Shown piece by piece: positions 27,208 through 36,132 of a DNA stretch of 64,000 nucleotides (its first letter is position 1; each line of letters opens with the position of its first letter). The notes below the pieces were generated by a model. That model saw nothing but the letters and a program-made list of their open reading frames with translations, searched no databases and was not told where the DNA came from. Source of the stretch: Collinsella sp. WCA1-178-WT-3 (M1) (GTDB lineage Bacteria > Actinomycetota > Coriobacteriia > Coriobacteriales > Coriobacteriaceae); assembly GCF_009696325.1 (NCBI RefSeq), contig NZ_VUME01000003.1, positions 124,001 through 188,000 on the forward strand. Direction: 5' to 3'. The position numbers and the translations under genes are program-made.

Positions 27208-30200
27208 CTACACGTCCCTCCTTACAAACGTTCCTTCGTGGTTATACGAGCAGCGGGCATGCGCGGCCTGCGTCGACGCCGGGTCGACAGCAGTGACGTT
27301 GCCCGCCTCGAGTTCGCGCAAGCGCTCGGCGATGCCGGCCTCCACGCGATCGAGCAGGGCGTCGAAGTCCATGCTGCCACCCTCGCCGGGGAAACCTTTC
27401 TTAAGGCCCGGGATGCGACCGTCGCCACGCTCCTCCTCGAGCAGCTCGGCGCTCGCGGCACCGCGCAACGCCGGCCTAGCGCCCTTGGTCGAAAAATAGA
27501 GCGCCGCACGGGTATCCAAATCCAGCGCCCGGCGCATGGCCTGGGCGTAGATGAGCGTTTGGGTATGTGGCGGCAACCAGCGCGGATCGTCGATGGGCGC
27601 CGTGCCCGATTCCTCGTCGCGCACCGTAGGGTCGGCGAGCTTAAACTCCTCAACGCCCGTGCGATGCTTGTAGTCAATCACCACAGCGCGATTCTCGGCA
27701 TCCACATCCACGCGGTCAATGCGCCCGCCGAGCGGCCAGCCGGCATACTCGACCTGGAGCTCGTTGAACGCAAACTCCAGGTAGCGCGGAGCGAAGGGGG
27801 CAAGCGCCTCGGACTCGTAGACAAGCACGCCCTCCAGCTGCGGCAAGATCTCGGCCACCTGACGCTCCTCCACCGGCGAGAGCGGCACCAGCGGGCCCTC
27901 GTTGCCACGCTTGCCGGCGTGCTCGGCCAAGGTCTCGGCAAAGACCTCGTGCAGCAGCTCCTGCGCGCGCGGCAGGTTTTCGGGCGTCACACGCTCCATG
28001 CCCTCTTGGGGCAAGCGGGCATGCAGATGTTCCAGCACGTCGTGGACAAAGTTGCCTTTCTCCATGTTGCCAAAACCCGCGTCGATAGACTGGGGCTTAA
28101 CGCGATACGAGACGAACCAGCACAGCGGGCAGGTGGAATAGGCCTCGATCTGCGAGGCAGACGTCAGACGCGGTACAAGCGGCGCGTCCTCGCCCTCGCC
28201 GTCCCGACGGCGCAAGACCAGATATGGCACGGCCGCCTCGCTCAAATGCTGAGGAGCCTCGCATGCCACGCGCTCGCGCTTGAGGCCCTTGCCGGCTGCA
28301 GGGTCAAAATCACCTACGATATCGCCCTCGCCCACGCATGTCACCTGAGCGGCACCGGTGGCCTCGGCATGCGCCCGCAACTCGGTCCACACGGCAGCCG
28401 GATAGCACTCGCGCGCCTGGCGATCGTGCGTCACGCGCGCAAGCGCAACCGGGCCACGTGCCGCCTCCATCGCGTGGCCAAAGCGCACGCGCAACAAGGC
28501 CGCAGGCTCAAGCGTCACGCCCTCGCGACCAAGGCTCGCAGCCAACGTGGCCAACGGTCCTTCCTCGTGTGAGAGCGGATAGCTGTCCAGATCGACATCG
28601 GCAAACAGCACGGCATCGTAGCTGCCGGGGCGCAGAGCCGCCGCATCGGCAAGCGATGCAAAGCGAACCTGGGCACGTGGCGCACGGTCAACCTCGTAGG
28701 TCTCGTAATTGTAGGCGGCGCTACGCTTGTCCACCTTGGTGCGAATGCCATCGAGCACGGGCACGGTCGCGGTCTGTGACACGTCGAGCGCGCGGGCGCC
28801 ATTCATAAGGATGTCGATGGCGTGGTGCAGCAGGGCCGCCTCCGCTTGGCGACGAGCTTGGCCATCCAAGCTGCCCAGCGAGCGATCGGGCAACGCCTCG
28901 GCAACGGCAAGCATGGCCTTGAGCGCCGTCACGGGCTTGTCGCGCCACAGTGCCTGGAACACGTCCGAGACCACACACGGTACGTTCTTAAACCAGTTTT
29001 CGTCGCTCGCCGCCTTGCGTGCGCCCCTCACCTGGCCTTGCACGCTCTGCAGCAGGCTCTTAACGCCCGCGGTAGTCTTGCTACGCGAGAGACGCATATT
29101 CTTATCGAAGATACGGGCATTGGCGGCATCAGCGCCCGAAAGCGGACTGTAGATCCAGTCGGTAAGCTCCGGCGCGGGCCACCACTCGGTCTTTGACGCC
29201 ACACCCTCATCGGCCGCCTTCATGCGCTCGATCAAGCTGGCAAGCGCCGCAAACTGCCTGCCCGCAATGGATTGGGAAAACGCCGTGAATTCAGTTGTCT
29301 CGGCAGCGATATGACGAGCTGCCAGACGAGAGGCAAGCTCACCGAACAGCTGGGGTGCCCGGGCAGAAACAACGAGCACGCGTACGGGGTCGGCGGAGAG
29401 GCCGGCGGTATCGTCGGCCCCGAAACCCTGGCGCGCTTTTACCAGATCATCAATTGCGTCCGCATAAGCATGAGCGCGGGCGTGGGGGCCAGCGACCTCA
29501 ATAAAGGCAGGCTGAGCGGTAGCTCCACAAGCGGCATCAGACGCGACGGCGTCCTCCCCCAACGGCGCGACCTCAAACAGCACACCGCTGGCATCAAATG
29601 CCGCGGCAAGTTCCTCGCGCATCGCCGCCTGCTCGCGAGCAAGCAGCACGACGACCTCTCCCCCACTGTTCGCCACAGCAGACAGCAGCTCGAGCAGACC
29701 GTGCGTAAACGACGTGACGCCGCGTACACAGACGGCACGGGCGCACGCCGGCAGATTATCGGCCAGGGCGCTGGCCATAATGTCAGCCGCCTCGCAGGGC
29801 TCGACCATATCTCGACGGTCCAGACCGCCCGCGTAGGCACGCAAAAGCTCGAACACACGAGCCTCGGCATCGCTTTTTGGCCCAGGCCGGCAATTGTTGC
29901 CACGGCATCGCTCGGCAGCTGTCCCCGCCACACCTGGCAGCACATCGCGGGCCATGCGCGCAAGCATGCGCACCGTGCCCTGGCTGCGCGAAAGCGGCTG
30001 CAGGTCGACATCATCGAGACGCGTGACCATGTCCGAAAACAGCATCTGGCGCTGCAGGTTGTCGACGAAACCGCGCCCGTCGCCCAAAAGCTCCCAAAGC
30101 GAGCGAAGCCACGACGCGGGCGTCTTGTAATCGATGCCCAGCGAAACGCCGGCTTCCGCCGCATCATGACGGCACAGGTCGAGCTCGGCAAACGTTGGCG

Positions 30201-30306
30201 CCAGCAGCACGGCACGCCCGTGGCGGGCAATAAGGTCGGCAAGCAGCGCCGACTCGGCATCGCTCAAATCCGTGCCGGCATTAGTGGTATAGATTCGAAC
30301 AGGCAT
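27208..30306 (-). CDS. addB: AddB-like helicase-nuclease subunit
   Basis: 1032 residues, partner of AddA. The N-terminal helicase-like half is degenerate and has no Walker A at MPVRIYTTNAGTDLSD. The C-terminal PD-(D/E)XK nuclease has GNFVHDVLEHL, GGRIDRVDVD and AVVIDYKHRTG. AddB normally holds a 4Fe-4S cluster with one Cys before the nuclease and three after it. Here the first region has CPLC near residue 725, but only one Cys (ARCSYNHEGTF) remains at the C-terminus, so the cluster may be lost or altered. The start has TGGAGGGCC before the ATG. Confidence 0.88.
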   Translation of the reverse strand: MPVRIYTTNAGTDLSDAESALLADLIARHGRAVLLAPTFAELDLCRHDAAEAGVSLGIDYKTPASWLRSLWELLGDGRGFVDNLQRQMLFSDMVTRLDDVDLQPLSRSQGTVRMLARMARDVLPGVAGTAAERCRGNNCRPGPKSDAEARVFELLRAYAGGLDRRDMVEPCEAADIMASALADNLPACARAVCVRGVTSFTHGLLELLSAVANSGGEVVVLLAREQAAMREELAAAFDASGVLFEVAPLGEDAVASDAACGATAQPAFIEVAGPHARAHAYADAIDDLVKARQGFGADDTAGLSADPVRVLVVSARAPQLFGELASRLAARHIAAETTEFTAFSQSIAGRQFAALASLIERMKAADEGVASKTEWWPAPELTDWIYSPLSGADAANARIFDKNMRLSRSKTTAGVKSLLQSVQGQVRGARKAASDENWFKNVPCVVSDVFQALWRDKPVTALKAMLAVAEALPDRSLGSLDGQARRQAEAALLHHAIDILMNGARALDVSQTATVPVLDGIRTKVDKRSAAYNYETYEVDRAPRAQVRFASLADAAALRPGSYDAVLFADVDLDSYPLSHEEGPLATLAASLGREGVTLEPAALLRVRFGHAMEAARGPVALARVTHDRQARECYPAAVWTELRAHAEATGAAQVTCVGEGDIVGDFDPAAGKGLKRERVACEAPQHLSEAAVPYLVLRRRDGEGEDAPLVPRLTSASQIEAYSTCPLCWFVSYRVKPQSIDAGFGNMEKGNFVHDVLEHLHARLPQEGMERVTPENLPRAQELLHEVFAETLAEHAGKRGNEGPLVPLSPVEERQVAEILPQLEGVLVYESEALAPFAPRYLEFAFNELQVEYAGWPLGGRIDRVDVDAENRAVVIDYKHRTGVEEFKLADPTVRDEESGTAPIDDPRWLPPHTQTLIYAQAMRRALDLDTRAALYFSTKGARPALRGAASAELLEEERGDGRIPGLKKGFPGEGGSMDFDALLDRVEAGIAERLRELEAGNVTAVDPASTQAAHARCSYNHEGTFVRRDV

Positions 30307-30390
30307 GGCCCTCCACTCAAACTGTTCGCAATAATCAATGCATCCATCCTACCCGCCCAAGCGGACACATTGCCACCGCGGCTTCATCTT

Positions 30391-30518
30391 TTGGTGCTTT
30401 GGAGACAAGTCGCTTTGCACCACATTGGTGCCAAGGGGGCAGACTCGTCCGTCGGTGCAAGGGGGACAGGTTCGCTTGCGCCACATTGGTGCAAGCGAAC
30501 CTGGCCCCTTAGCACCAA
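30391..30518. repeat. 128-bp palindromic element with GCACCACATTGGTGC core
   Basis: TTGGTGCT (30391-30398) and AGCACCAA (30511-30518) form the outer arms. Inside, GGGGACAGGTTCGCTTGC (30462-30479) pairs with 30491-30508 (one mismatch) around GCCACATTGGT. A second TTTGCACCACATTGGTGC lies at 30414-30431. It shares its core with the element at 49997. No gene is visible in 30307-30532. Confidence 0.75.
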
Positions 30519-30532
30519 TTATTCGGCATATA

Positions 30533-30562
30533 AAAACCGCCCCCGGAGGAGCGGTTTTTCAC
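30533..30562 (-). terminator. Terminator downstream of yerC
   Basis: AAACCGC/GCGGTTT stem around a CCCCGGAGGA loop with T tracts on both strands, about 20 nt after the yerC stop. Confidence 0.8.
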
Positions 30563-30580
30563 AATTCGTTTTGCCGCGGC

Positions 30581-30880
30581 CTATTCGCCATCCTCCAGCT
30601 TAATGAGGATCTTGCGGTAGCCACCGTACTCGCCGTTGAGCGCCTTGGATACACGGCTCACCGTGGTGGACGAAGCGCCGGTACGGACCTGAACCTCGAC
30701 ATAGGGCTCGCCCTCGTCCAGGTAGCGCGCGACCTGCAGACGCTGCGATAGATCGCAAATCTCGCGCGGTGTGCAGATATCGGTCAAAAACGCTTGGATA
30801 TCTTTCTCGTCGTCCAAAAGGCTAAATGCGTGGACTAGCTGCTTGACATCAGGCTTGTCAAACATGTTCTCGATATTCAT
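30581..30880 (-). CDS. YerC/YecD-type TrpR-related regulator
   Basis: 99 residues, all helical, belonging to the Trp-repressor superfamily group known as YerC/YecD. The helix-turn-helix is ICDLSQRLQVARYLDEGEPYVEVQVRTGASSTTVSRVSKAL, here cited by its ends at about residues 41-81. Family members are DNA-binding proteins, often near nucleotide or DNA metabolism genes; the target is unknown. It is transcribed alone, with a terminator after it and a candidate promoter at 30986-31016. Confidence 0.9.
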   Translation of the reverse strand: MNIENMFDKPDVKQLVHAFSLLDDEKDIQAFLTDICTPREICDLSQRLQVARYLDEGEPYVEVQVRTGASSTTVSRVSKALNGEYGGYRKILIKLEDGE

Positions 30881-30985
30881 CGATCACCGCCAAACCCGCC
30901 AAAAGGCATCGAAGTTGATACTGGCACCGGGCATCGTTCGCCCATTCTATGCAATAGGGCAACGCATGTGGCTTTTGCCCGTAGC

Positions 30986-31016
30986 AGTTTAGCACACCAC
31001 CAAACTAAAGTGACAA
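30986..31016 (-). promoter_or_regulatory. Candidate yerC promoter
   Basis: Minus strand TTGTCA (31011-31016) and TAAACT (30986-30991) with a 19-bp spacer and a TG just before the -10. The gap 30881-31206 otherwise shows no gene. Confidence 0.35.
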
Positions 31017-31206
31017 GACTCTCTGTTAGCGGCGCGTTTTTTAGGACGAACGCCGTTTTGAAACCAAATGCGCACGCAAGCTCCACGAATATCTGAGACA
31101 ATGGGCGCCCAACGCAGAGGCGCACGCCAAGGCAACCATCCGATTCGCCGCGGCAAACGAGCTTACGCGCCACCAACACGTCACGCGCACCGGAAAGGAA
31201 CCCACC

Positions 31207-31572
31207 ATGCGCTTCTTGCTCAACTGGCTTTTGACCTCAATCGCTATCGCGATCGCCACGTTCCTCGTCCCCGGCATTCAGCCCTTCGGCATGGCCGACG
31301 CCTGGGTCTGCTTTGCCTTTGTGGGACTGTTCCTCAACGTCGTCGACTCGCTCGTCAAGCCGCTCCTGACGGTCATCTCGCTGCCGCTCACCATTATCAC
31401 GCTGGGTATTTTTCAGCTTGTAGTCAACAGCTTTATGCTCGAGCTTGCCAGCTACCTATCGGTAAATCTGCTGGGCGCGGGCATCTCCATTGCCGGCTTT
31501 GGGTCGGCCTTTATGGGTAGCATTTTGGTGTCCATCACTCGAAGCATCTTCGACAGCATCGCCAGGAACTAA
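31207..31572 (+). CDS. Phage-holin-family-4-like membrane protein
   Basis: 121 residues with four hydrophobic segments (MRFLLNWLLTSIAIAIATFLV; AWVCFAFVGLFLNVVDSLV; LTVISLPLTIITLGIFQLVV; SIAGFGSAFMGSILVSI). The pattern of a central proline-containing SLPLTIITLGIF and NVVDSLVKP is that of the small integral membrane family PF04020, called phage holin family 4 although most members are chromosomal and of unknown function. Nothing phage-like surrounds it. CGGAAAGGAACCCACC precedes the ATG. Confidence 0.85.
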   Translation: MRFLLNWLLTSIAIAIATFLVPGIQPFGMADAWVCFAFVGLFLNVVDSLVKPLLTVISLPLTIITLGIFQLVVNSFMLELASYLSVNLLGAGISIAGFGSAFMGSILVSITRSIFDSIARN

Positions 31573-31607
31573 AGCAACCGGATACGGACCGCCACAACAC
31601 GCCAAAA

Positions 31608-31642
31608 CGAAGGCCGTCCATCGCAACGATGGACAGCCTTCG
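31608..31642. terminator. Bidirectional terminator between convergent genes
   Basis: CGAAGGCCGTCCATCG and CGATGGACAGCCTTCG pair over about 16 bp with one mismatch around CAA. An A-rich tract on the left (T on the minus strand) serves the Rrf2 gene and CCTTTGTC on the right serves the membrane protein gene. Confidence 0.7.
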
Positions 31643-31709
31643 CCTTTGTCAAGCCTCAGAGGACAAGAAAATCTACCATTTCTACCCCGTCCCCAAATGG
31701 CTGGTGGGG

Positions 31710-32138
31710 CTAGATGACGTAGTCGTAGCCCCCGTTGGGGGCGACGAGCGCATCGAGCGTCACACCGTCGAGGTAGTCGTTGATGAGCTTGTCCAGGTTC
31801 TTCCACACGTCGAGCGTGGGGCACTCATCAGATCGCGAGCAGCCCTTGCAGTCGCCATCCAGGCAGGCGACCGGCGCCAGGCTGCCCTCGGTCAGGCGCA
31901 AGATCTCTCCCACCGTGTACTGCTCGGGCGGGCGCGTGAGCACGTAGCCGCCGCCCTTGCCGCGCATGCCCGAAAGCATGTTGGCGCGCACGAGCGTAGC
32001 CAAGATGTTCTCGAGATATTTCTCGGAAATCCCCTGTCGCGCCGCGATCTCTTTGAGCGGGATGCGACCGGCCGCCTGGTGCTCGGCCAGGTCGACCATA
32101 ACGCGCAGGGCGTACCTGCCCTTAGTAGAAACCAACAT
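31710..32138 (-). CDS. Rrf2-family transcriptional regulator
   Basis: 142 residues. The N-terminal winged helix (MLVSTKGRYALRVMVDLAEH, then ISEKYLENILATLVRANML and GKGGGYVLTRPP) is typical of Rrf2 proteins such as IscR and CymR. A cysteine set CLDGDCKGCSRSDEC at about residues 93-107 could ligate an Fe-S cluster as in IscR. It is divergent from cysK, which suggests it controls cysteine synthesis like CymR, or Fe-S status like IscR; the sequence alone does not decide. The shared gap holds a strong promoter and a 13-bp palindrome. Confidence 0.93.
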   Translation of the reverse strand: MLVSTKGRYALRVMVDLAEHQAAGRIPLKEIAARQGISEKYLENILATLVRANMLSGMRGKGGGYVLTRPPEQYTVGEILRLTEGSLAPVACLDGDCKGCSRSDECPTLDVWKNLDKLINDYLDGVTLDALVAPNGGYDYVI

Positions 32139-32255
32139 ATATAGTGCTGCCTTTCGGTCTTTTAATCCGTTGAAATTCTAGCCGAAAAATTGGCTTTGAA
32201 AATACCCATTCCAGTCAAGGTGGTTAATCAGCTCGTAATAATCTCCTATTTCCTA

Positions 32256-32284
32256 TTGCATTACTAGGCTTTAGTGTCTACTAT
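32256..32284 (+). promoter_or_regulatory. cysK promoter
   Basis: TTGCAT (-35, 32256-32261) and TACTAT (-10, 32279-32284) are exactly 17 bp apart, 107 nt before the cysK start. Confidence 0.75.
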
Positions 32285-32306
32285 GCTTGCCAACAGCTAA
32301 ACAAAC

Positions 32307-32319
32307 AACCTATAAGGTT
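32307..32319. promoter_or_regulatory. Perfect palindrome in the cysK leader (possible Rrf2 operator)
   Basis: AACCT-ATA-AGGTT is a perfect 13-bp palindrome about 15 bp downstream of the predicted cysK transcription start, where a repressor would act as a roadblock. Assignment to the Rrf2 protein is an inference. Confidence 0.4.
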
Positions 32320-32390
32320 TATGGGTTTAGCTACTAGGCCACCGTAAAACCACACGGTATCCAGTCATTTGAACACTTTGGAGGTTCACC

Positions 32391-33329
32391 ATGAGCAAGG
32401 TTTATACGTCCATCGATCAGCTTATCGGCCACACCCCGCTTTTGGAGCTCACTCACTTTGAGGCCGATGAGGACCTCAAGGCCCGCGTGCTCGTCAAATT
32501 GGAATACTTCAACCCCGCCGGGTCCGTCAAAGACCGCGTCGCCAAGAACATGATTGACGAGGCCGAGAAGGCCGGCAAGCTCGTGCGCGGCGGCGACTAT
32601 ACCATCATCGAGCCCACGAGCGGCAACACCGGCGTCGGCATCGCCTCGGTGGCGGCGGCTCGCGGCTACAAGGTGATCATCACCATGCCCGAAACCATGT
32701 CCGTCGAGCGCCGCAAGCTTATGCAGGCATACGGCGCACAGCTCGTGCTCACCGACGGCTCCAAGGGCATGAAGGGCGCCATCGCCAGGGCCGAGGAGCT
32801 GCAGAAGGAGACCCCCAACAGCATCATCGCCGGACAGTTCGTGAATCCCGCCAACCCCGCCATCCATAAGGCCACGACCGGCCCCGAGATCTGGGACGAC
32901 ACCGACGGCAAGGTCGACATCTTCGTCGCCGGCGTTGGCACCGGCGGCACCGTGACCGGTGTGGGCGAGTTCCTCAAGGAGCAGAACCCCGAGATTCAGG
33001 TTGTCGCCGTCGAGCCCGCCACCTCCCCGGTACTCTCCAAGGGCCAGGCCGGTCCGCACAAGATCCAGGGCATCGGTGCCGGCTTTGTGCCCGACGTCCT
33101 CGACACCCAGGTCTATGACGAGATAATCCCCGTCGAGAACGACGACGCCTTTGCCACCGGCCGCGCCGTGGGCCACAAGGAGGGCGTGCTCGTGGGCATT
33201 TCGTCCGGTGCCGCCGTGTGGGCCGCGCTGCAGCTAGCCAAGCGCCCCGAGAACGAGGGCAAGACCATCGTCGCACTGCTCGCCGATACCGGTGAGCGCT
33301 ACCTGTCCACGGCACTGTTCCAGGACTAG
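32391..33329 (+). CDS. cysK: Cysteine synthase A
   Basis: 312-residue PLP enzyme (O-acetylserine sulfhydrylase) that makes cysteine from O-acetylserine and sulfide. The PLP lysine lies in NPAGSVKDR (about residues 40-48). The substrate loop is [12 protein letters not shown], the phosphate-binding loop [12 protein letters not shown], and the end carries [12 protein letters not shown]. Length and motifs are normal. TTGGAGGTTCACC precedes the ATG. It is divergent from the Rrf2 regulator. Confidence 0.98.
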   Translation: MSKVYTSIDQLIGHTPLLELTHFEADEDLKARVLVKLEYFNPAGSVKDRVAKNMIDEAEKAGKLVRGGDYTIIEPTSGNTGVGIASVAAARGYKVIITMPETMSVERRKLMQAYGAQLVLTDGSKGMKGAIARAEELQKETPNSIIAGQFVNPANPAIHKATTGPEIWDDTDGKVDIFVAGVGTGGTVTGVGEFLKEQNPEIQVVAVEPATSPVLSKGQAGPHKIQGIGAGFVPDVLDTQVYDEIIPVENDDAFATGRAVGHKEGVLVGISSGAAVWAALQLAKRPENEGKTIVALLADTGERYLSTALFQD

Positions 33330-33434
33330 AGCCTTTTTTCCCATAGGTTGAGCTCAGGGACGAACCTGCCTCCTCTCTCTCCCGGCGGTCTGAGCCCATC
33401 CCGTCAGGGTGTCCCACGAGACGCCCGAACTTGC

Positions 33435-33483
33435 TACAATGTCTGCGGCGCGGAACCAGCCTCCCGCGCCGCTTTTCTTTTTT
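33435..33483 (+). terminator. Terminator hairpin between cysK and mnmA
   Basis: GCGGCGCGG (33445-33453) and CCGCGCCGC (33464-33472) form a perfect stem followed by TTTTCTTTTTT. A TGCTACAAT -10-like box ends only five nt before the stem, so the signal could belong to cysK or to the mnmA leader. Confidence 0.75.
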
Positions 33484-33512
33484 GGCCACATGCCACCAAG
33501 GAGAACCTCCCC

Positions 33513-34613
33513 ATGCACAACAAGCGCGTGCTCGTCGCCATGAGCGGCGGCGTCGATTCCAGCGTGACTGCCTATCTGCTCAAGTGCCAAGGCTACGAAT
33601 GCGTCGGAGCCACTATGCGCCTCACCTGCCCTGCGCCCGATCCCGTCACGGGCATGAGCAAGGTCGACCGTGACATCGCCGATGCAAAGGCCGTCGCCGA
33701 TCGCCTGGGGATACCTCACCATGTGCTCGACCTGCAGCAGGCCTTCGACCGCAACGTTATCGAGCGCTTCGTGACTGCCTATCAGGAGGGGCTGACGCCC
33801 AACCCGTGCATCATCTGCAACCGCCATATTAAGTTTGGCGCGCTGCTCGACGCGGCACTCGATATGGGCTGCGACTACATTGCCACGGGTCACTACGCCA
33901 AAACGAGCCAAGCGCCCGATGGCACCTGGCAGCTGCACCGCGGCGAAGACTCCAAGAAGGACCAGAGTTACTTTTTGTATTCGCTCACGCAAGAGCGCCT
34001 GGCACGCACAATCTTTCCGCTGGCAGGGTTGGACAAAGAGCGCGACGTGCGCCGCATTGCCGCCGAGCAGGGCTTCATCAACGCCAAGAAGGCCGAGAGC
34101 GAGGATATCTGTTTTATCGCGGACGGCGACTACGCGGGCTATATCGAGCGCCGCTGCGGGCATGCCGCCGAGCCAGGCGATATTGTATGGCGCGACGGCA
34201 GCGTGGTCGGACGCCACAACGGCGCGCTGCGCTATACCGTCGGCCAGCGCAAGGGCCTGGGCGTCGCGATGGCGCGCCCCGTGTATGTAACGGGCGTCGA
34301 TGCCGCCAACAACATTGTGCATCTGGGCGAGGCTGAGGACCTGACGGCGACAGCACTCACGGCCAATGACTGGATCTGGAGCGCCCCTGCCGACCGCATG
34401 GAGGCAGAGCTCACGTCCGGCGACATTCGCGTGGGCACCAAGTACCGTTACCGTCAAAAGGACCAGGCAGCGACCCTTACACGTGGCGCCGACGGACAGA
34501 TGCTTCTGACCTTTGACGAGCCGCAGCGCGCCGTCGCCCCCGGCCAGGCCGTCGTTATCTATCGCGGCGACGTCGTCCTGGGCGGCGGCACCGTAACCGC
34601 CGCCATCAGGTAG
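33513..34613 (+). CDS. mnmA: tRNA-specific 2-thiouridylase MnmA
   Basis: 366 residues. MnmA places sulfur on U34 of Lys, Glu and Gln tRNAs, using ATP to activate the base. The PP-loop AMSGGVDSSVTAYLL is at about residues 10-24. The two catalytic cysteines are in NPCIICNRHIKF and SEDICFIADGDY. The target-recognition region GRHNGALRYTVGQRKGLGVA is complete. The ATG at 33513 follows AAGGAGAACCTCCCC; longer in-frame starts lack a site. Its sulfur would come from cysteine, which fits its place after cysK. Confidence 0.98.
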   Translation: MHNKRVLVAMSGGVDSSVTAYLLKCQGYECVGATMRLTCPAPDPVTGMSKVDRDIADAKAVADRLGIPHHVLDLQQAFDRNVIERFVTAYQEGLTPNPCIICNRHIKFGALLDAALDMGCDYIATGHYAKTSQAPDGTWQLHRGEDSKKDQSYFLYSLTQERLARTIFPLAGLDKERDVRRIAAEQGFINAKKAESEDICFIADGDYAGYIERRCGHAAEPGDIVWRDGSVVGRHNGALRYTVGQRKGLGVAMARPVYVTGVDAANNIVHLGEAEDLTATALTANDWIWSAPADRMEAELTSGDIRVGTKYRYRQKDQAATLTRGADGQMLLTFDEPQRAVAPGQAVVIYRGDVVLGGGTVTAAIR

Positions 34614-34621
34614 CCGCAGGA

Positions 34622-35995
34622 TTATCGCCGCACGTGTCGAAGCACTTCAACAGCAGCATTCACCTCGATAACGCGACGCTCGAGGCCGCGGCAAATGGAC
34701 TCGAGCCGGCCCTCCGCTGTGGCCCATTCGCTCTGCGAAAGAATCTCGATCGCCTCATCAACAAATCCGTTGAGCCGCGATGAATCGAACCAATCGAGTG
34801 AGTCCGCAAGCGCCAGCTGGACGGAAGGGTCGGGCCCAAACGGCTTAGCAGAAAACCCAAACTCCCCAGCTGCGAGCACGGCAGTTGGTACGTTGTACCA
34901 TAGGCAGTTGCCGCTATCGAACAGCGGAGCAGGCCTTATCTCCAGGGTGTCGACATTGCGGATGATGCCGAAGTTTCGCCAATGGCGATCGCTGTTGGCC
35001 AAAAGGGCATCGCAGACAATCATCTGCGACATAGACCTTCTCACGGCAGCCTCGTCTGCTCCATGCTTACCAAGGAAGCGGCAGTACCGGTCGTATGTCG
35101 AGTTTCCCCGCTGGCTACCAAGTGCGCCCTTAACGTAAACAGCCGGAACGTATTCCTCGCGGCCGTCAAGAAAGTCGTCGCACAGACACACAGGGCCATC
35201 GAACATCCGCCCAACCGTATAAGGAACAAACTCGCCCTCCGACAACAAGCGACGATGTAGAGCCGTTGCAACCGCCTCGTTAAAGGGACGCTGGTCGTCC
35301 ATGCCGCACCCCTTGACCAGAACGCGAACAGCATTGCGAATCATCCACGATTTAGGGAGCTCGCCCTCGGACGTGTTATCCGGATTTTTAAGACCGATGC
35401 CCTCCAGCCAACCCGAACGTCCCTCGGGCGCCGATCGCTCAAAATCATTCTCGAAGTAATTGAGGTTTCGCCATTTGAGCCCGTCGCATTCTGCCGGCCG
35501 CAGCCAATAGCAATCCGAAAGCGAGAGGCCCAGGCACTGAACCGGGACCTCGATGCCACTGGCAATTCCCAGTTCACGATAGCGCGAGACGAGTCCGGGG
35601 CGGACGTCAGGCACCGACCGATGGCTCCACCACACGTTGAGCTCCCGTTTATTCACCGTAGGAGAAGAGCTCGAGCACGTGCCAAACGGCATTCGTTGTG
35701 CATCGAGGACCTCCGCGATTTCGAAGGGATATTCGCGCGACGGATCAAATGAGACATGCGCGACCTCATGGTCGGCCGACATCAGCGTAAACTTGCGCCC
35801 CACATCGGCCGCAGGACGGCGTCCACGTTTGCGGACCTTTTGATAAGCGACCGCGGAATTGTACTCGACCATCTTCCGTCCGCCCACAATATCGCACGCG
35901 AGCGTTCCCGATGCGGCAAGTTGAGATATGCGGGCTTTCGTAACGCCCAGCAGACGGGCAGCATCACCCATAGACAAGTACTCAGACGTATCCAT
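34622..35995 (-). CDS. HipA-like kinase fused to a helix-turn-helix
   Basis: 457 residues. Residues about 1-50 form a MerR/excisionase-like DNA-binding domain (YLSMGDAARLLGVTKARISQLAASGT). The C-terminal half has the HipA kinase signature: LLANSDRHWRNFGII (catalytic Asp and Asn) and PAPLFDSGNCLW (metal-binding Asp). HipA toxins are Ser/Thr kinases; the antitoxin HipB is normally a separate DNA-binding protein. Here no hipB is next door and the DNA-binding part is in the same chain. The ATG at 35995 follows GAGGTGATGCGGTGT. A 37-bp inverted repeat lies just upstream and suggests autoregulation. The substrate is unknown. Confidence 0.75.
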   Translation of the reverse strand: MDTSEYLSMGDAARLLGVTKARISQLAASGTLACDIVGGRKMVEYNSAVAYQKVRKRGRRPAADVGRKFTLMSADHEVAHVSFDPSREYPFEIAEVLDAQRMPFGTCSSSSPTVNKRELNVWWSHRSVPDVRPGLVSRYRELGIASGIEVPVQCLGLSLSDCYWLRPAECDGLKWRNLNYFENDFERSAPEGRSGWLEGIGLKNPDNTSEGELPKSWMIRNAVRVLVKGCGMDDQRPFNEAVATALHRRLLSEGEFVPYTVGRMFDGPVCLCDDFLDGREEYVPAVYVKGALGSQRGNSTYDRYCRFLGKHGADEAAVRRSMSQMIVCDALLANSDRHWRNFGIIRNVDTLEIRPAPLFDSGNCLWYNVPTAVLAAGEFGFSAKPFGPDPSVQLALADSLDWFDSSRLNGFVDEAIEILSQSEWATAEGRLESICRGLERRVIEVNAAVEVLRHVRR

Positions 35996-36026
35996 ACACC
36001 GCATCACCTCGTTAAGCAATTTACAC

Positions 36027-36063
36027 GTTTAGTTAATAGATTACATATATCATAATACTAAAC
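36027..36063. promoter_or_regulatory. 37-bp inverted repeat over the HipA-like promoter
   Basis: GTTTAGT (36027-36033) and ACTAAAC (36057-36063) are perfect inverted arms around an AT-rich 23-bp centre that also contains promoter-like ATATAT sequence, 32 nt before the start. It is likely the operator of the HTH-kinase gene. Confidence 0.5.
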
Positions 36064-36074
36064 GACCCAAAGCG

Positions 36075-36099
36075 AAAAAAGCCCGAGAAATCGGGCTTT
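36075..36099 (-). terminator. Terminator downstream of the M42 peptidase
   Basis: AAAGCCCGA-GAAA-TCGGGCTTT followed on the minus strand by a T6 tract. Confidence 0.85.
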
Positions 36100-36132
36100 A
36101 GCGATTGGTCAGCCGAGTCGCAAGCTGCTCCC

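Noticed and set aside
30877-31179. 100-codon frame upstream of yerC
   Set aside because: It covers the yerC promoter region, overlaps its start and lacks a ribosome binding site.
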